Part shown: piece after piece, positions 9,415 to 18,513 of the stretch
Layout: every line of letters starts with the position of its first letter
Position numbering within the stretch: position 1 is the stretch's first letter
Assembly: GCA_020024455.1 (NCBI GenBank)
Contig: JAHHTU010000012.1
Span: forward strand, 1 to 59,831
Length of the DNA stretch: 59,831 nucleotides
Direction: 5' to 3'
Source: Anaerotignum sp.
GTDB lineage: Bacteria; Bacillota; Clostridia; Lachnospirales; Anaerotignaceae
Notes under the pieces: model-generated
What the model saw: the letters and a program-made list of their open reading frames with translations, nothing else
Told to the model about the DNA's origin: nothing
Databases searched by the model: none
Made by a program: the position numbers and the translations under genes

Positions 9415-10752
9415 ATGAATGTATATGAAGAATACAAAAAGAAACTGGTATCTGCCGAACAGGCGGTAAAAATTGTCAAAGACGGGGATTGGGTGGATTA
9501 CAGCCAATGTTGTTCTTTCCCAGAGCTGTTGGACGCAGCACTGGCAAAAAGAAAAGATGAATTGCATGATGTCAATGTCAGAAATGCCATCAGTATGAAA
9601 CCAATCCAAATCGTGGAACAAGACCCCGAAGGAAAAGCATTTACCTATAATTTGTGGCATTGTTCCGGTTTGGACAGAAAATATGTCGATGGTGGCAGAG
9701 CGTTTTATGCACCGATGATTTTTAGAAACTGCGGTTCTTATTATCAAAGAAAATTTGCACCGGTGAACGTGGCAATGGTGACAGTGTCTCCCATGGACAA
9801 GTATGGCTATTTCAGTTATGGGCTGACAAACTGCTGTATGCAGGAAATGCTGGACGCAGCAGACCACATCATTTTGGAAGTCAATCCCAAAATGCCTGTG
9901 GTGTATGGTATGGAATGTGACCATATCCATATTTCGGAAGTGGACTATGTGGTGGAAAGCGACAAAGACCTTTGTATTGCACCCAGCGGAGAACCTTCGG
10001 AATTGGATAAAAAAATTGCACAACAAATCTTCCCGCATCTGTATGACGGCATTACATTGCAAATCGGTATCGGCGGTATGCCAAACGCATTGGGCGGCTT
10101 GATTGCAGAATCCGATTTGAAAGACATCGGTATGCATACGGAATTGATGAGCGACGGCTATTTGAAACTGTATCAGGCTGGGAAAATCACAAACAAAAAG
10201 AAATTGTTAAACAGAGGCAAAGGTGTATTTTCCATTTGTAACGGTTCTACGGAATTGTACCAATTCCTTGACCACAACATTGATATATTGTCTGCACCCA
10301 TGCGATATGTAAACAATCCCGAAATCATTCGTCAATTAGACCATTTTGTATCCATCAATGGTTGTATTGCAATGGACTTGTATGGGCAGGTTTGCTCCGA
10401 AACCTCCGGTGTCAGACAAATCAGCGGCACAGGCGGACAACTGGATTTTGTGACAGGGGCATATATGGCAGAACATGGACAGGCATTTTTGGCAATGTCC
10501 TCCACATACAAAGATAAAAAAGGAGAAGTCCATTCCCGTATTCTGCCAAGATTTACAGAGGGCGATGTGATTACAACACCCAGAACACAAGCACCTACCA
10601 TGGTGACAGAATATGGTGTTGCACATCTTTCCGGTTTGACCACATGGCAAAGAGCAGAAGCCATTATTTCCATTGCACACCCTGATTTTCAAGATGATTT
10701 GATTCGTGCTGCCGAGGCACAAAAGATTTGGAGAAAGTCAAACAAACGTTAG
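9415..10752 (+). CDS. Acetyl-CoA hydrolase/CoA-transferase family protein
   Basis: A 445-residue member of the family that includes 4-hydroxybutyrate and butyryl-CoA:acetate CoA-transferases. The glycine-rich loop LQIGIGGMPNALGG, the segment GMHTELMSDG and the C-terminal SGTGGQLDFVTGAYMA and TEYGVAHLSG are typical. These enzymes form a glutamyl-CoA intermediate; the glutamate of GMHTE is a candidate but I am not certain of it. In this operon it would move CoA from the aryl- or branched acyl-CoA made by IorAB to acetate, conserving energy as acetyl-CoA. The ribosome binding site is weak (TGTGGAA). Confidence 0.85.
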   Translation: MNVYEEYKKKLVSAEQAVKIVKDGDWVDYSQCCSFPELLDAALAKRKDELHDVNVRNAISMKPIQIVEQDPEGKAFTYNLWHCSGLDRKYVDGGRAFYAPMIFRNCGSYYQRKFAPVNVAMVTVSPMDKYGYFSYGLTNCCMQEMLDAADHIILEVNPKMPVVYGMECDHIHISEVDYVVESDKDLCIAPSGEPSELDKKIAQQIFPHLYDGITLQIGIGGMPNALGGLIAESDLKDIGMHTELMSDGYLKLYQAGKITNKKKLLNRGKGVFSICNGSTELYQFLDHNIDILSAPMRYVNNPEIIRQLDHFVSINGCIAMDLYGQVCSETSGVRQISGTGGQLDFVTGAYMAEHGQAFLAMSSTYKDKKGEVHSRILPRFTEGDVITTPRTQAPTMVTEYGVAHLSGLTTWQRAEAIISIAHPDFQDDLIRAAEAQKIWRKSNKR

Positions 10753-10762
10753 GAGGCAAAAA

Positions 10763-11968
10763 ATGGGAAAAAGCACAAATCGCTGGGTGCTTCTCTTTGT
10801 TGGAACGTTTATGCTGTTGTTTTTGGGCTTGATTTATGCTTGGTCCATTTTTCGTACACCATTCCAAACGATTTATGAAACTTGGACAGTGTCACAAATT
10901 TCCATGACATTTACCATTTCCATGATTTTTTTCTGTTTGGGTGCATTTGCGGCAGGCAATCTGTCCAAAAAGATACAGCCGAGAAACATTTTGTGGACGG
11001 CGGCAATATTGCTGTTGGTCGGCTTTGTGGGCGTTTCTTTTTTGGATACGGAAAATGCCAAAAGCAGTTTATATTTGTTATATCTGCTTTATGGTGTTTT
11101 GGGTGGCAGTGGTGTCGGCATGGGATACAATATCATTATCAGTACCATAAACAAGCATTTTGTCGACAGAGCCGGTTTGGCATCTGGCATGATGCTGTTG
11201 GGGTTTGGCTTGGGCGGCATTGTGCTGGGCGGTATTGTCAATATGATGATTGCAAAAATCGGCATTTTTACGACATTTCGTATATTGGGCATCAGCATTG
11301 CCGTTGTGTTGTTGGTCGGTGCTTGCTGGATACGCCCACCCATGACACAAATACAGAATACAAAAGCAAAAGAGATTGCAGATGTTGCAGGATATACAGC
11401 AAGTGAAATGATAAAACAAAAAACATTTTGGATATTTGTCATATGGACGGTATTGTTAAACTCTGCCAGCTTGTTGGTCATCAATAGTGCCGCTTCGATT
11501 GCGACAGCATTTGGTATACCGGCAGTGATGGGATTGATGGTTTCTCTGTTTAACGGCATTGGGCGTGTCTTGCATGGTGCGTTTTTTGACAGATACAGAG
11601 AGAAAAAATCCATATGGTTGAACAACTTTTTTGTGGTGTTGGCAGGTGTTTTTTTAACGTGCGGGGCAATGTTTGAAATGGTAGCGTTTATTTTGTTGGG
11701 GCTGGTATGCAGCGGGCTTGGATATGGTGGCACACCGACATTGTCATCAGCCGTCATACTCCATCGCTTTGGGGAAAAGAATTTTGCGGTCAATTTCAGT
11801 ATTGCGAACTTTTCCTTGATTCCGGCAGCAATCATCGGGCCCATGATTTCCAGTGCGTTGATTGAAAAATCAGGTGGTGCATACAACAGTACTTTTTTGA
11901 TGATTATTATACTTGCGGTCATTGCATTGGTTCTGAGAAGTTTTTTGAGAGAAGACGTGCAAACATAA
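10763..11968 (+). CDS. MFS transporter, OFA (oxalate/formate antiporter) family
   Basis: A 401-residue major facilitator protein with twelve predicted membrane segments. The N-terminus LIYAWSIFRTPFQ and the SQISMTFTISM stretch match the OFA family, whose members exchange small monocarboxylates and dicarboxylates. TAGGAGG sits eight bases before this ATG; an upstream in-frame ATG at 10706 lies inside the CoA-transferase gene and is less likely. The start is 10 bases after the CoA-transferase stop, so it is in the same transcript and probably exports the acid end product. A terminator follows. Confidence 0.85.
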   Translation: MGKSTNRWVLLFVGTFMLLFLGLIYAWSIFRTPFQTIYETWTVSQISMTFTISMIFFCLGAFAAGNLSKKIQPRNILWTAAILLLVGFVGVSFLDTENAKSSLYLLYLLYGVLGGSGVGMGYNIIISTINKHFVDRAGLASGMMLLGFGLGGIVLGGIVNMMIAKIGIFTTFRILGISIAVVLLVGACWIRPPMTQIQNTKAKEIADVAGYTASEMIKQKTFWIFVIWTVLLNSASLLVINSAASIATAFGIPAVMGLMVSLFNGIGRVLHGAFFDRYREKKSIWLNNFFVVLAGVFLTCGAMFEMVAFILLGLVCSGLGYGGTPTLSSAVILHRFGEKNFAVNFSIANFSLIPAAIIGPMISSALIEKSGGAYNSTFLMIIILAVIALVLRSFLREDVQT

Positions 11969-11991
11969 AACGCTATATCATATAAAAAGGC

Positions 11992-12047
11992 AACAAACCG
12001 GAGAAATCTTTTGCATATACAAGGGTTTTTCGGTTTGTTCTTTTTTA
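11992..12047 (+). terminator. Intrinsic terminator ending the fermentation operon
   Basis: AACAAACCG (11992-12000) pairs with CGGTTTGTT (12031-12039) and is followed by CTTTTTT. It ends transcription after the OFA transporter, shortly before the gntR gene. Confidence 0.75.
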
Positions 12048-12068
12048 TGGAGGATAGGAGGGTATCGT

Positions 12069-12698
12069 ATGACAATCAAACGTGTGTCCATGAAAGAACA
12101 GGTTTATGAAATAATCAAAAAAAGAATTTTGTCGGGCGAATATGCATTGGGTGAACCCATTAACATTGTCCATCTGACGCAGGAGTTCGGTGTGAGCAAT
12201 ACACCCATTCGGGAGGCACTTTCCCAGTTGGAAACAGAATGGCTGATTACGGTGAAATCCAATAAAAAATACCATGTGACAGAATTAAATCAAAAAAATA
12301 TAGATGACCTCTGTACAGTCGTGCTGATTCACTTGTTGGGGGCATTTCGCATTTGTTGCGACAATGAAAAGATACCATTGCTCCTATCCATGTTACGGGA
12401 GGCATTTGAAAAACAACAACTGTTATATGATACGGCAGTCAGCAATGACTATGTTTGTGCATCATTGGCGTTTGAACGCTCTTTTATTTTGGCGGCGGAT
12501 AACCCCATGTTGGAGCGTACATTTGACGTGATGATGACGATATTGACATTATCCATCACGTATGACCAGATTTCAAACAGAGAACGCAATATTGCAGAAC
12601 ATCGGGAAATTTTGGCAACATTGGAGTCGGGTGATATCAAAAAAACAAAAGCATTGTTGCGAAACCACTATAATAAACATATAGAATTGCTGACTTGA
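12069..12698 (+). CDS. GntR-family transcriptional regulator (FadR/FCD type)
   Basis: A 209-residue DNA-binding protein with an N-terminal winged helix (residues about 8-70; LTQEFGVSNTPIREALSQLE is the helix-turn-helix with the GntR signature PIREAL) and an all-helical FCD-like effector domain behind it. AGGAGGG precedes the ATG. It lies directly downstream of the amino-acid fermentation operon beyond a terminator and is the natural candidate for its regulator, with an amino acid or organic acid as ligand. Its own terminator follows. Ligand and target are inferred only from position. Confidence 0.85.
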   Translation: MTIKRVSMKEQVYEIIKKRILSGEYALGEPINIVHLTQEFGVSNTPIREALSQLETEWLITVKSNKKYHVTELNQKNIDDLCTVVLIHLLGAFRICCDNEKIPLLLSMLREAFEKQQLLYDTAVSNDYVCASLAFERSFILAADNPMLERTFDVMMTILTLSITYDQISNRERNIAEHREILATLESGDIKKTKALLRNHYNKHIELLT

Positions 12699-12722
12699 AA
12701 ATTGCGATAAGAAGGTGTATCA

Positions 12723-12764
12723 ATAGTCTAAATCTAAATAAATATAGATATAGACTATTTTTTG
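12723..12764 (+). terminator. Intrinsic terminator after the gntR gene
   Basis: A 14-base arm starting ATAGTCTA (12723-12736) pairs with 12745-12758 with one mismatch, followed by a run of Ts. Confidence 0.75.
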
Positions 12765-13334
12765 TTTCGATGATATGTATATCTTAGTCCATGCAAAGTA
12801 TGTGTGGGGCAATTTCGATGGTGCATTTTTGTGCATAAATTTGACAGGAAAATGATGAAAAAAGTTCACTGTATAGGGTTGTATATTGACTTTTTATGAC
12901 AATATATGTTATGATATAAAAAATATGGAAAATTATTTTGGCAAAATGTGCTTTATTTGTTGTAAAATATAAACCAAAAAATGCAAAATATCATAAATAA
13001 ACCAGTTGCTATCTAAAATAAAATGATTTTTCGTACCATTCAAAAAAACACATAAAACAACATTTATTTTAGATACCAAAGAAATCCGAATTCTTTTGTA
13101 TTTTCTATTTGATGATGTATGCAATTCTATTTTTTTTTCAATATATATGAAAACGGCACAAAACAAGACACACCATGCGATGGCGTATGTGTGTTGTTAT
13201 GCTATCTAAAAACAAAGAGTATCAAAATCACGAACATACAACCATATCATACACATATCAAATTTGTGTGATAGGGTTTGTATTGATAAAATCATTCACA
13301 AAACATAAAGAAGAGAGAGGAAGAGCAGATTGTT
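12765..13334. other. Long AT-rich leader region before the chemoreceptor gene
   Basis: No gene is convincing in these 570 bases. A promoter-like pair, TTGACT (12886-12891) and TATGAT (12910-12915) with an 18-base spacer, would give an untranslated leader of about 410 bases. Inside it, an arm at 13010-13025 (TATCTAAAATAAAATG) pairs almost perfectly with 13061-13075, and GCTATCTAAAA recurs at about 13200. A third, imperfect hairpin lies around 13160-13198. The structure may be regulatory or a small RNA; no known riboswitch consensus was recognised. Confidence 0.4.
12886..12915 (+). promoter_or_regulatory. Sigma-A-type promoter, probably for the chemoreceptor
   Basis: TTGACT, 18 bases, TATGAT. 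It is the best promoter-like pair in the region before the chemoreceptor gene. Confidence 0.45.
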
Positions 13335-15119
13335 ATGAAAAACTTAAAAGTAAAGTACAAATTATGGTTGGCTTTTGGTAGTATCCTTTTGTTGACAATA
13401 GTGATTTCTATTTTATCAATATCCGGCTTAACACAAATCAAAGGAGAAGCCGATGCCATTGTAAACAAAAGTTTGACCAATACAGAATATGTTTGGGAAT
13501 TAAGACGAAACATGATGTCTGAAACAAGACTGCATTTGTTGGCATTGGAAGAAGAAAATGAAACAACCATGAACCAATATATCGAAGAAGCATTGGAAGA
13601 ATTGGAAAAAAACAAACAAATTATAGAAAGATATAAACAGAATTATCGTGTGGAAAAAAGCAAAATTGATGCTTTGGAAGATACATTGGCTCGTCAACAA
13701 CAATATCGTGACCAATTTGTGTCTTTGATGCACCAAAACACACCAGAATCCAAAATAGAAGCAAAAAAAATATTTATGAATAATTTTTATCCCATTTTAA
13801 GCGAACAAGGCGATATTTTGTTACAAATCAGTAATGAACAAACAGAGTTGACAAACAACCAAATTGGACGCATTACAAAAGTATACCATGCGATTGTTAC
13901 TGTTGTTGCGGTTTTCATTGTTGCAACATTGTTGATTAGTTTGATTATGATTTCAAAATTGTCAAAAGCCGTTTTGGTACCGTTGCGTGAAATTGAAGAT
14001 GCAACCACTGCATTGGCAAACGGGGATTTCAGTATTGAGATTTGTTACGAAAGCAAAGATGAATTTGGTAAAACCTGCCAAGATATACAAGCAAGTTTCA
14101 TGGAATTGAAACGTATCATTCACAGCACCGCACAAGCATTGGAACAAATTGCAGATGGTGATTTTACCACATTGCCGGAAATGAATTTCCCCGGTGAAAT
14201 GAAACAAATTGAAGATGCAGCAACAGCATTGCTGCAAAAAATGAATGAATTTTTCCAAGAAATCAAAGGCTCTGCAACACAAATCAATGCAGGTTCCGAA
14301 CAAGTATCCTCTGGGGCACAGGCATTGGCACAAGGTGCAACCGAACAGGCAAGCAGTTTGGAAGAATTGTCTGCATCTATCACAGAAATTTCCAATAATG
14401 TTAATGTCAATGCAACCAATTCCAAAAAAGCAAATGAACTTGCGGCATTGTCCGGTGAAGTGGCACAGGCAACATTGCGGGATATGGAGGAAATGTTGTC
14501 TGCAATGAGTAAAATTTCCAGTTCTGCTGAAAATATCGAAAAAGTGATTAAAGTCATTGATGATATTACATTCCAGACAAATATTTTGTCATTGAATGCC
14601 GCTGTGGAAGCCGCAAGAGCAGGCAGTGCAGGCAAAGGCTTTGCGGTGGTGGCAGATGAAGTCAGAAATCTGGCACAAAAATCTTCTGAGTCTGCAAAAG
14701 AAATTACAACATTGATTGAAGATGCTATTTCATCTGTCAGCCAAGGGGAAACCATTGCACGCAAAACAAGCGAAGCATTCAATGGCTTGGCAGAAAAAAT
14801 TGAAAATGTGATTTCTACCATCAATCAGATTGCAGTGGCATCAGAAGAGCAGGCAAGCAGTATCAAACAAGTCACCATCGGTGTGGAACAGATTTCTTGT
14901 GTTGTACAGACCAACTCGGCAACAAGTGAAGAAAGTGCTGCTGCCAGTGAACAACTTTCCGGTCAGGCAAATATGTTGAATGCTTTGGTTGGTCAGTTTA
15001 AAATCAGCGGAGACTCTGAATATGGTGCCTCTACACCTGCATATGTTCCGAATATGCAACCGATATATCAGGCAAAATCAGATGATTTCGATACATACCA
15101 AAATTTTGATAAATACTAA
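13335..15119 (+). CDS. Methyl-accepting chemotaxis protein
   Basis: A 594-residue membrane receptor that signals to CheA/CheW. Order: membrane helix (about 8-30), extracellular helical sensor of the four-helix-bundle type (31-180), second membrane helix (183-207), HAMP (208-262) and the cytoplasmic coiled-coil signalling domain (about 290-560), with the hairpin tip containing VVADEVRNLAQKS. The sensor has no cache-type motif, so the ligand is unknown. No che or flagellar structural genes lie nearby; the converging neighbour is a flagellin methylase. The ribosome binding site is GAGAGGAAGAG. Confidence 0.92.
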   Translation: MKNLKVKYKLWLAFGSILLLTIVISILSISGLTQIKGEADAIVNKSLTNTEYVWELRRNMMSETRLHLLALEEENETTMNQYIEEALEELEKNKQIIERYKQNYRVEKSKIDALEDTLARQQQYRDQFVSLMHQNTPESKIEAKKIFMNNFYPILSEQGDILLQISNEQTELTNNQIGRITKVYHAIVTVVAVFIVATLLISLIMISKLSKAVLVPLREIEDATTALANGDFSIEICYESKDEFGKTCQDIQASFMELKRIIHSTAQALEQIADGDFTTLPEMNFPGEMKQIEDAATALLQKMNEFFQEIKGSATQINAGSEQVSSGAQALAQGATEQASSLEELSASITEISNNVNVNATNSKKANELAALSGEVAQATLRDMEEMLSAMSKISSSAENIEKVIKVIDDITFQTNILSLNAAVEAARAGSAGKGFAVVADEVRNLAQKSSESAKEITTLIEDAISSVSQGETIARKTSEAFNGLAEKIENVISTINQIAVASEEQASSIKQVTIGVEQISCVVQTNSATSEESAAASEQLSGQANMLNALVGQFKISGDSEYGASTPAYVPNMQPIYQAKSDDFDTYQNFDKY

Positions 15120-15128
15120 AATAAAGAT

Positions 15129-15165
15129 AAAAAGCACAGAATGGATATTCTGTGCTTTTTGTGTT
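15129..15165 (+). terminator. Bidirectional terminator between chemoreceptor and fliB
   Basis: A perfect 14-bp stem (AAAAAGCACAGAAT and its complement) with loop GGAT. Because the arm starts with As and ends with Ts, it can serve both converging genes. Confidence 0.85.
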
Positions 15166-16505
15166 TATTGGCTTAACAAAACTGCCATATGTGCCAAAGA
15201 AGAGCTTTCATTGTGAAAGAATAAATCGTTTAATGATGTTTGTGTGTCAGGACTATGTAATAAACCTCTAGCGATAAATAATATACCTTCGAACAATAAG
15301 TCTTTTTGATTTGGCACGATTTCTCTGCAACTGGTAATGGCTATAAAACGAAGTAAGCTGTATACGTTGCAGAAATTTACATAATTTTTCCATAATGCTT
15401 CCTTTGTATCTAAATTCGGCAATCGTCTATCAAAGAAAATAGCAACTGCCAAATTCTCAAAGAAATATTCCATATCACCAAATATATGATGAAAATTTTC
15501 CTTGGATTGATGATATAATACAATATTCGTGGAAATATTATAGAAAGTGTTTTGAGAATCCGGTGTATCTGTCAACTCTTTTTTATGTTCTGTATGCACA
15601 TCGTCGGAAGAATTTGACGGTGTGTTTGTTTTTTGTATTTTCAGCAAAAAGTCAGTTAAAAGTTTTGCACGATAATCGTTTAATGCTTTATCGGATATAG
15701 ACATATCATAAGACATCATTGTTTTTATATTCTGTAAAAGAAATGTAGCTGAAAAATCTTCTTTTTCATTGATAAAACTAGCAGCTATTTCAACAATATT
15801 GGGTTGTGTAAGTATTGCCTGCGTTTCTGTATACCATTTTGGGATATTTTGCGTTTCTGTAGGAAACTTTTGAAAGAAAAATCCCATCAGAAATATACGT
15901 TGTGCTATCGGAAAGCGTCTATCTTGTAATATATCAATGCATAAAGAGCGGATTTCATGAAAATAAAGATTAGGGGAATCCATACTTAATTCTCCGTTTC
16001 TGCAATCTTGTTTCGGTAATTCCTCTACGCTGAAGTCAATGCCTTCCGGTAAGTTCCACAAAAGTTCCAATACGGCTTCACAGGCAATGGAAAGCGATTG
16101 TTCCATAAAACCGGAGGAAGAGTAATTTTTATTTCGTGGAAACGATTGACATACATCTGGTAAAGCTTGATAGCCACATTCCATTTGCAACCGACAAAGA
16201 TGGTCTTCTGTCAACATAGGACAGAATCCATTTGCATTACAACGTAGTTCAGCATACATATTTTCTGTAGGCGTTTTTTTGATTTTACGAAGTGCTTGTT
16301 TGAGTTGTTGGTTCAAAAGTTCAGAACCATGTTGGTCATGCACTTTTAAGTAATCTTTTCGATTCATTGTAATTTTCCAACCTGCACAACAGGTAAATTT
16401 ACAATCTTGTGCCAAACATTGGAAATCATCATAATATGCAGGACGCAGACTATGTATGATGTTAATGTTTTTTTTATTTTGTGATGCAGTCTGTTCATGT
16501 TTCAT
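15165..16505 (-). CDS. fliB: Flagellin lysine-N-methylase (FliB family)
   Basis: A 446-residue protein of the FliB family, which methylates surface lysines of flagellin. The cysteine-rich signature is clear: CLAQDCKFTCCAGW near residue 30, then CPMLTEDHLCRL and CGYQALPDVCQSFPR near 95-125, the cluster thought to bind metal. The C-terminal half is helical and variable, with a serine/threonine- and histidine-rich stretch around residues 300-320. The start has AAAGG upstream. Flagellin genes are not in the window, but convergence with a chemoreceptor fits a motile organism. Confidence 0.82.
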   Translation of the reverse strand: MKHEQTASQNKKNINIIHSLRPAYYDDFQCLAQDCKFTCCAGWKITMNRKDYLKVHDQHGSELLNQQLKQALRKIKKTPTENMYAELRCNANGFCPMLTEDHLCRLQMECGYQALPDVCQSFPRNKNYSSSGFMEQSLSIACEAVLELLWNLPEGIDFSVEELPKQDCRNGELSMDSPNLYFHEIRSLCIDILQDRRFPIAQRIFLMGFFFQKFPTETQNIPKWYTETQAILTQPNIVEIAASFINEKEDFSATFLLQNIKTMMSYDMSISDKALNDYRAKLLTDFLLKIQKTNTPSNSSDDVHTEHKKELTDTPDSQNTFYNISTNIVLYHQSKENFHHIFGDMEYFFENLAVAIFFDRRLPNLDTKEALWKNYVNFCNVYSLLRFIAITSCREIVPNQKDLLFEGILFIARGLLHSPDTQTSLNDLFFHNESSSLAHMAVLLSQ

Positions 16506-16676
16506 ATTCGTACAACCTTTCTATTTTATGGATAATATGGATAATTTTATTCTATCATAAAGTGCTGTTTTTATCAATCCATGTCATAAAATGATGAAAA
16601 AACTACTTGTATTCTCATATCACGTATGATAAAATAACGAAATTTTCTAAGCTTATATAAGTTCATAATTGGGTGA

Positions 16677-16712
16677 ATGTATCTACAAACTACCGGAATC
16701 GTTTTGCTATAA
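16677..16712 (+). CDS. Possible 11-residue leader peptide before the MATE gene
   Basis: ATG at 16677 opens an 11-codon ORF (MYLQTTGIVLL) ending at TAA 16710-16712, preceded by GGGTGA. Its last codons form the left arm of the terminator-like hairpin at 16692-16760, so translation could open that hairpin, as in leader-peptide attenuation. Support is structural only. Confidence 0.25.
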   Translation: MYLQTTGIVLL

Positions 16713-16760
16713 GTCAAAGAGATTTTCGATGGACATGGCAAACGATTACGGTTTTTTTAT
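16692..16760 (+). terminator. Terminator-like hairpin in the leader of the MATE pseudogene
   Basis: ACCGGAATCGTTTTGC (16692-16707) pairs with GCAAACGATTACGGT (16738-16752), with one mismatch and one bulge, and is followed by TTTTTT. It stands 20 bases before the MATE start, a position typical of transcription attenuators. Confidence 0.6.
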
Positions 16761-16778
16761 GTGTAAGGAGGAGAGGGA

Positions 16779-17240
16779 ATGGCAGAAAACAAAATATTGG
16801 GTACAGAAAAGATATCAAAGTTATGATTACGCTTTTCTGTGCCTTGTGTGCTGGGGCTATTGGTGAGTGCATTCTATAACATTGTAGACCAGATTTTTAT
16901 TGGAAACAGCAGTCTTGGGTATTTGGGCAATGCTGCCACAGGGATTATTTGTATTGCCAATGCGTGTGCATGGTGTGTGGGGGATGGAGCAGCGGCATTT
17001 TTGAGCATTTGTGCGGGCAGAGAGGACCATGAAAGTACACACAAGTGTATTTGGACGGGACTTACCAGTATGTTTTTGATTAGTGTGATTTTGATGGTGA
17101 TTTGCTTGTTATTGCAAAAGCTGTTGATGCTGGTGTTTGGGGCATCGGAGCAGACATTGAACATGGCTTTGGATTATTTTCAAATCATTGTGTTATGTTT
17201 CCCATGTTATTTGCTCATCAATGTGATGATTTCTGTTTGA
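16779..17240 (+). pseudogene. MATE-family multidrug/Na+ antiporter, decayed
   Basis: The reading frame starts MAENKILGTEKISKL after GGAGGAGAGGG, meets an in-frame TGA at 16824-16826, then continues in the same frame as RFSVPCVLGLLVSAFYN and IVDQIFIGNSSLGYLGN, both typical of MATE N-termini. It ends after about 150 codons, whereas family members have about 440-460 residues, so two thirds of the protein is missing. A nonsense mutation plus truncation make a functional transporter very unlikely. The downstream piece to 17353 shows no MATE similarity. Expression could be residual from a GTG at 16839. Confidence 0.85.
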
Positions 17241-17431
17241 ATACATCTTGTGGCAAAGAACAGGCTGCAAAAATGATTTTGGTATATCTGGAAAACAGAG
17301 GTATGGAATCAAAAAAATCCTATTTACCAAATAGAAAACCATTTGATACATAGGATTTTCAGCAATAGTATGCTTGATTTTTATATGACTAAGATTGCCC
17401 CATGTGCTGAAACGATGCGTTTATGATAAAA

Positions 17432-17731
17432 TTATTGTACCTTTTCGATTTTTGTTGCCACCAATGTTGCATCAATATCGTCCAATTCGCCACCGGTGTA
17501 TGTAACAGTTACTTTATCGCCTTCGTTTGGTTCGCAGGTGATACCGTCTAAGTTGAAGATGTAAGCGTTTTTGCCATCTTCGGAATTTACAACAATCATG
17601 AAATCTTTCTTTTCGTCAATCACACCTGTGAATGTTGCTTCGCCTGTGCCGTTGTCTTTGGAAGAACCGCAAGCGGGCAAAATTGCAAATAAACAAAGCG
17701 TGGTCAATAATACCAATATAATTTTTTTCAT
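17432..17731 (-). CDS. Small predicted lipoprotein
   Basis: A 99-residue secreted protein with a lipoprotein signal peptide: MKKIILVLLTTLCLFAILPA followed by Cys-Gly-Ser-Ser, so Cys21 would be lipidated and the rest face outward. The mature part is acidic and beta-rich with a VTVTYTGGELDDID stretch, resembling small OB-like domains of uncharacterised lipoproteins. TTGGAGG precedes this ATG; the longer frame upstream has no ribosome binding site. Function unknown. Confidence 0.7.
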   Translation of the reverse strand: MKKIILVLLTTLCLFAILPACGSSKDNGTGEATFTGVIDEKKDFMIVVNSEDGKNAYIFNLDGITCEPNEGDKVTVTYTGGELDDIDATLVATKIEKVQ

Positions 17732-17903
17732 GTTTTTTACCTCCAATAAAAATGATATTCGCCATATAAAACAGGGGTAATCCTCTTCGTTAAAATGGAT
17801 AATACTATGACGCCAATACATTTGTCAAGTAGTGAAATATGGTCATCATATAATCTTAATAAAAACGTAAAAATATACAGAAAAACGTAAAAAATACAGT
17901 ATG

Positions 17904-17941
17904 AAAAATGCAACTATCCTATCAATATGCGTGGCATTTTT
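17904..17941 (-). terminator. Possible terminator after the 147-residue gene
   Basis: AAAAATGC and GCATTTTT (17904-17911 and 17934-17941) form a short stem with a 22-base loop just beyond the stop of the minus-strand gene. Confidence 0.35.
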
Positions 17942-17944
17942 GTT

Positions 17945-18388
17945 TTATGCATCTGGGAATATCCTATCCAAACATTTTTGAAAACGTTCCTGTTTTTCCA
18001 ATGCGGTTTGCCATCTGGGGTCCCATGTGCTATGCATATTGCGTGTGTTGTCAACCACGGAAATATAAGAAAATTGTTTGAACTGTGATATCAGCCACTT
18101 TGGATTTCCGGCATCATCAAACAGTATCGCAGAGAAATCATTTTGAAAGTGGAGTGTGCCTGTTGCAATCTCTGTGCCATCTAGTGTGATACTACCGTCA
18201 AATATATCATCTTTCCAGAAGAATTGATGGTATACACCCGAAATGTGTACCACAGATAGTGCATTTGTTTTTGCATCAGAGCAAGACAATGTTTTGTCAA
18301 TGGTATAGTTTCGTGGGGCAAAAGAAATAAAAAAGCAAATCAGAACCAAGACCAAACAAATCACGCCTATTTTTTTGATATACATCAT
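17945..18388 (-). CDS. Membrane-anchored hypothetical protein
   Basis: A 147-residue protein with one N-terminal membrane segment or uncleaved signal (about residues 5-24, IGVICLVLVLICFFISFA) and an extracytoplasmic remainder. GGGAGG five bases before the ATG at 18388 fixes the start; the frame is open further upstream but without a ribosome binding site. The region with FFWKDDIFDGSITLDGTEI suggests a beta-sheet domain. I do not recognise a family. It is divergent from luxS. Confidence 0.6.
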   Translation of the reverse strand: MMYIKKIGVICLVLVLICFFISFAPRNYTIDKTLSCSDAKTNALSVVHISGVYHQFFWKDDIFDGSITLDGTEIATGTLHFQNDFSAILFDDAGNPKWLISQFKQFSYISVVDNTRNMHSTWDPRWQTALEKQERFQKCLDRIFPDA

Positions 18389-18513
18389 CAATGCCTCCCT
18401 TCTGTAAGGATAGTATAACACAGTATGGGATAGTATGACAAAATACTTGCCTTTTTTTGGCGTTTCCGATACAATAAACCATACAGAACGATAATGAAAG
18501 TGAGGACGAGAAT

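Noticed and set aside
12933..13166. 77-codon minus-strand open frame in the chemoreceptor leader
   Set aside because: Extremely AT-rich, no ribosome binding site, and it spans the interrupted palindrome.
17241..17353. Extension of the MATE fragment into a 37-codon tail
   Set aside because: It is in a different frame and shows no transporter character; too short to assign.
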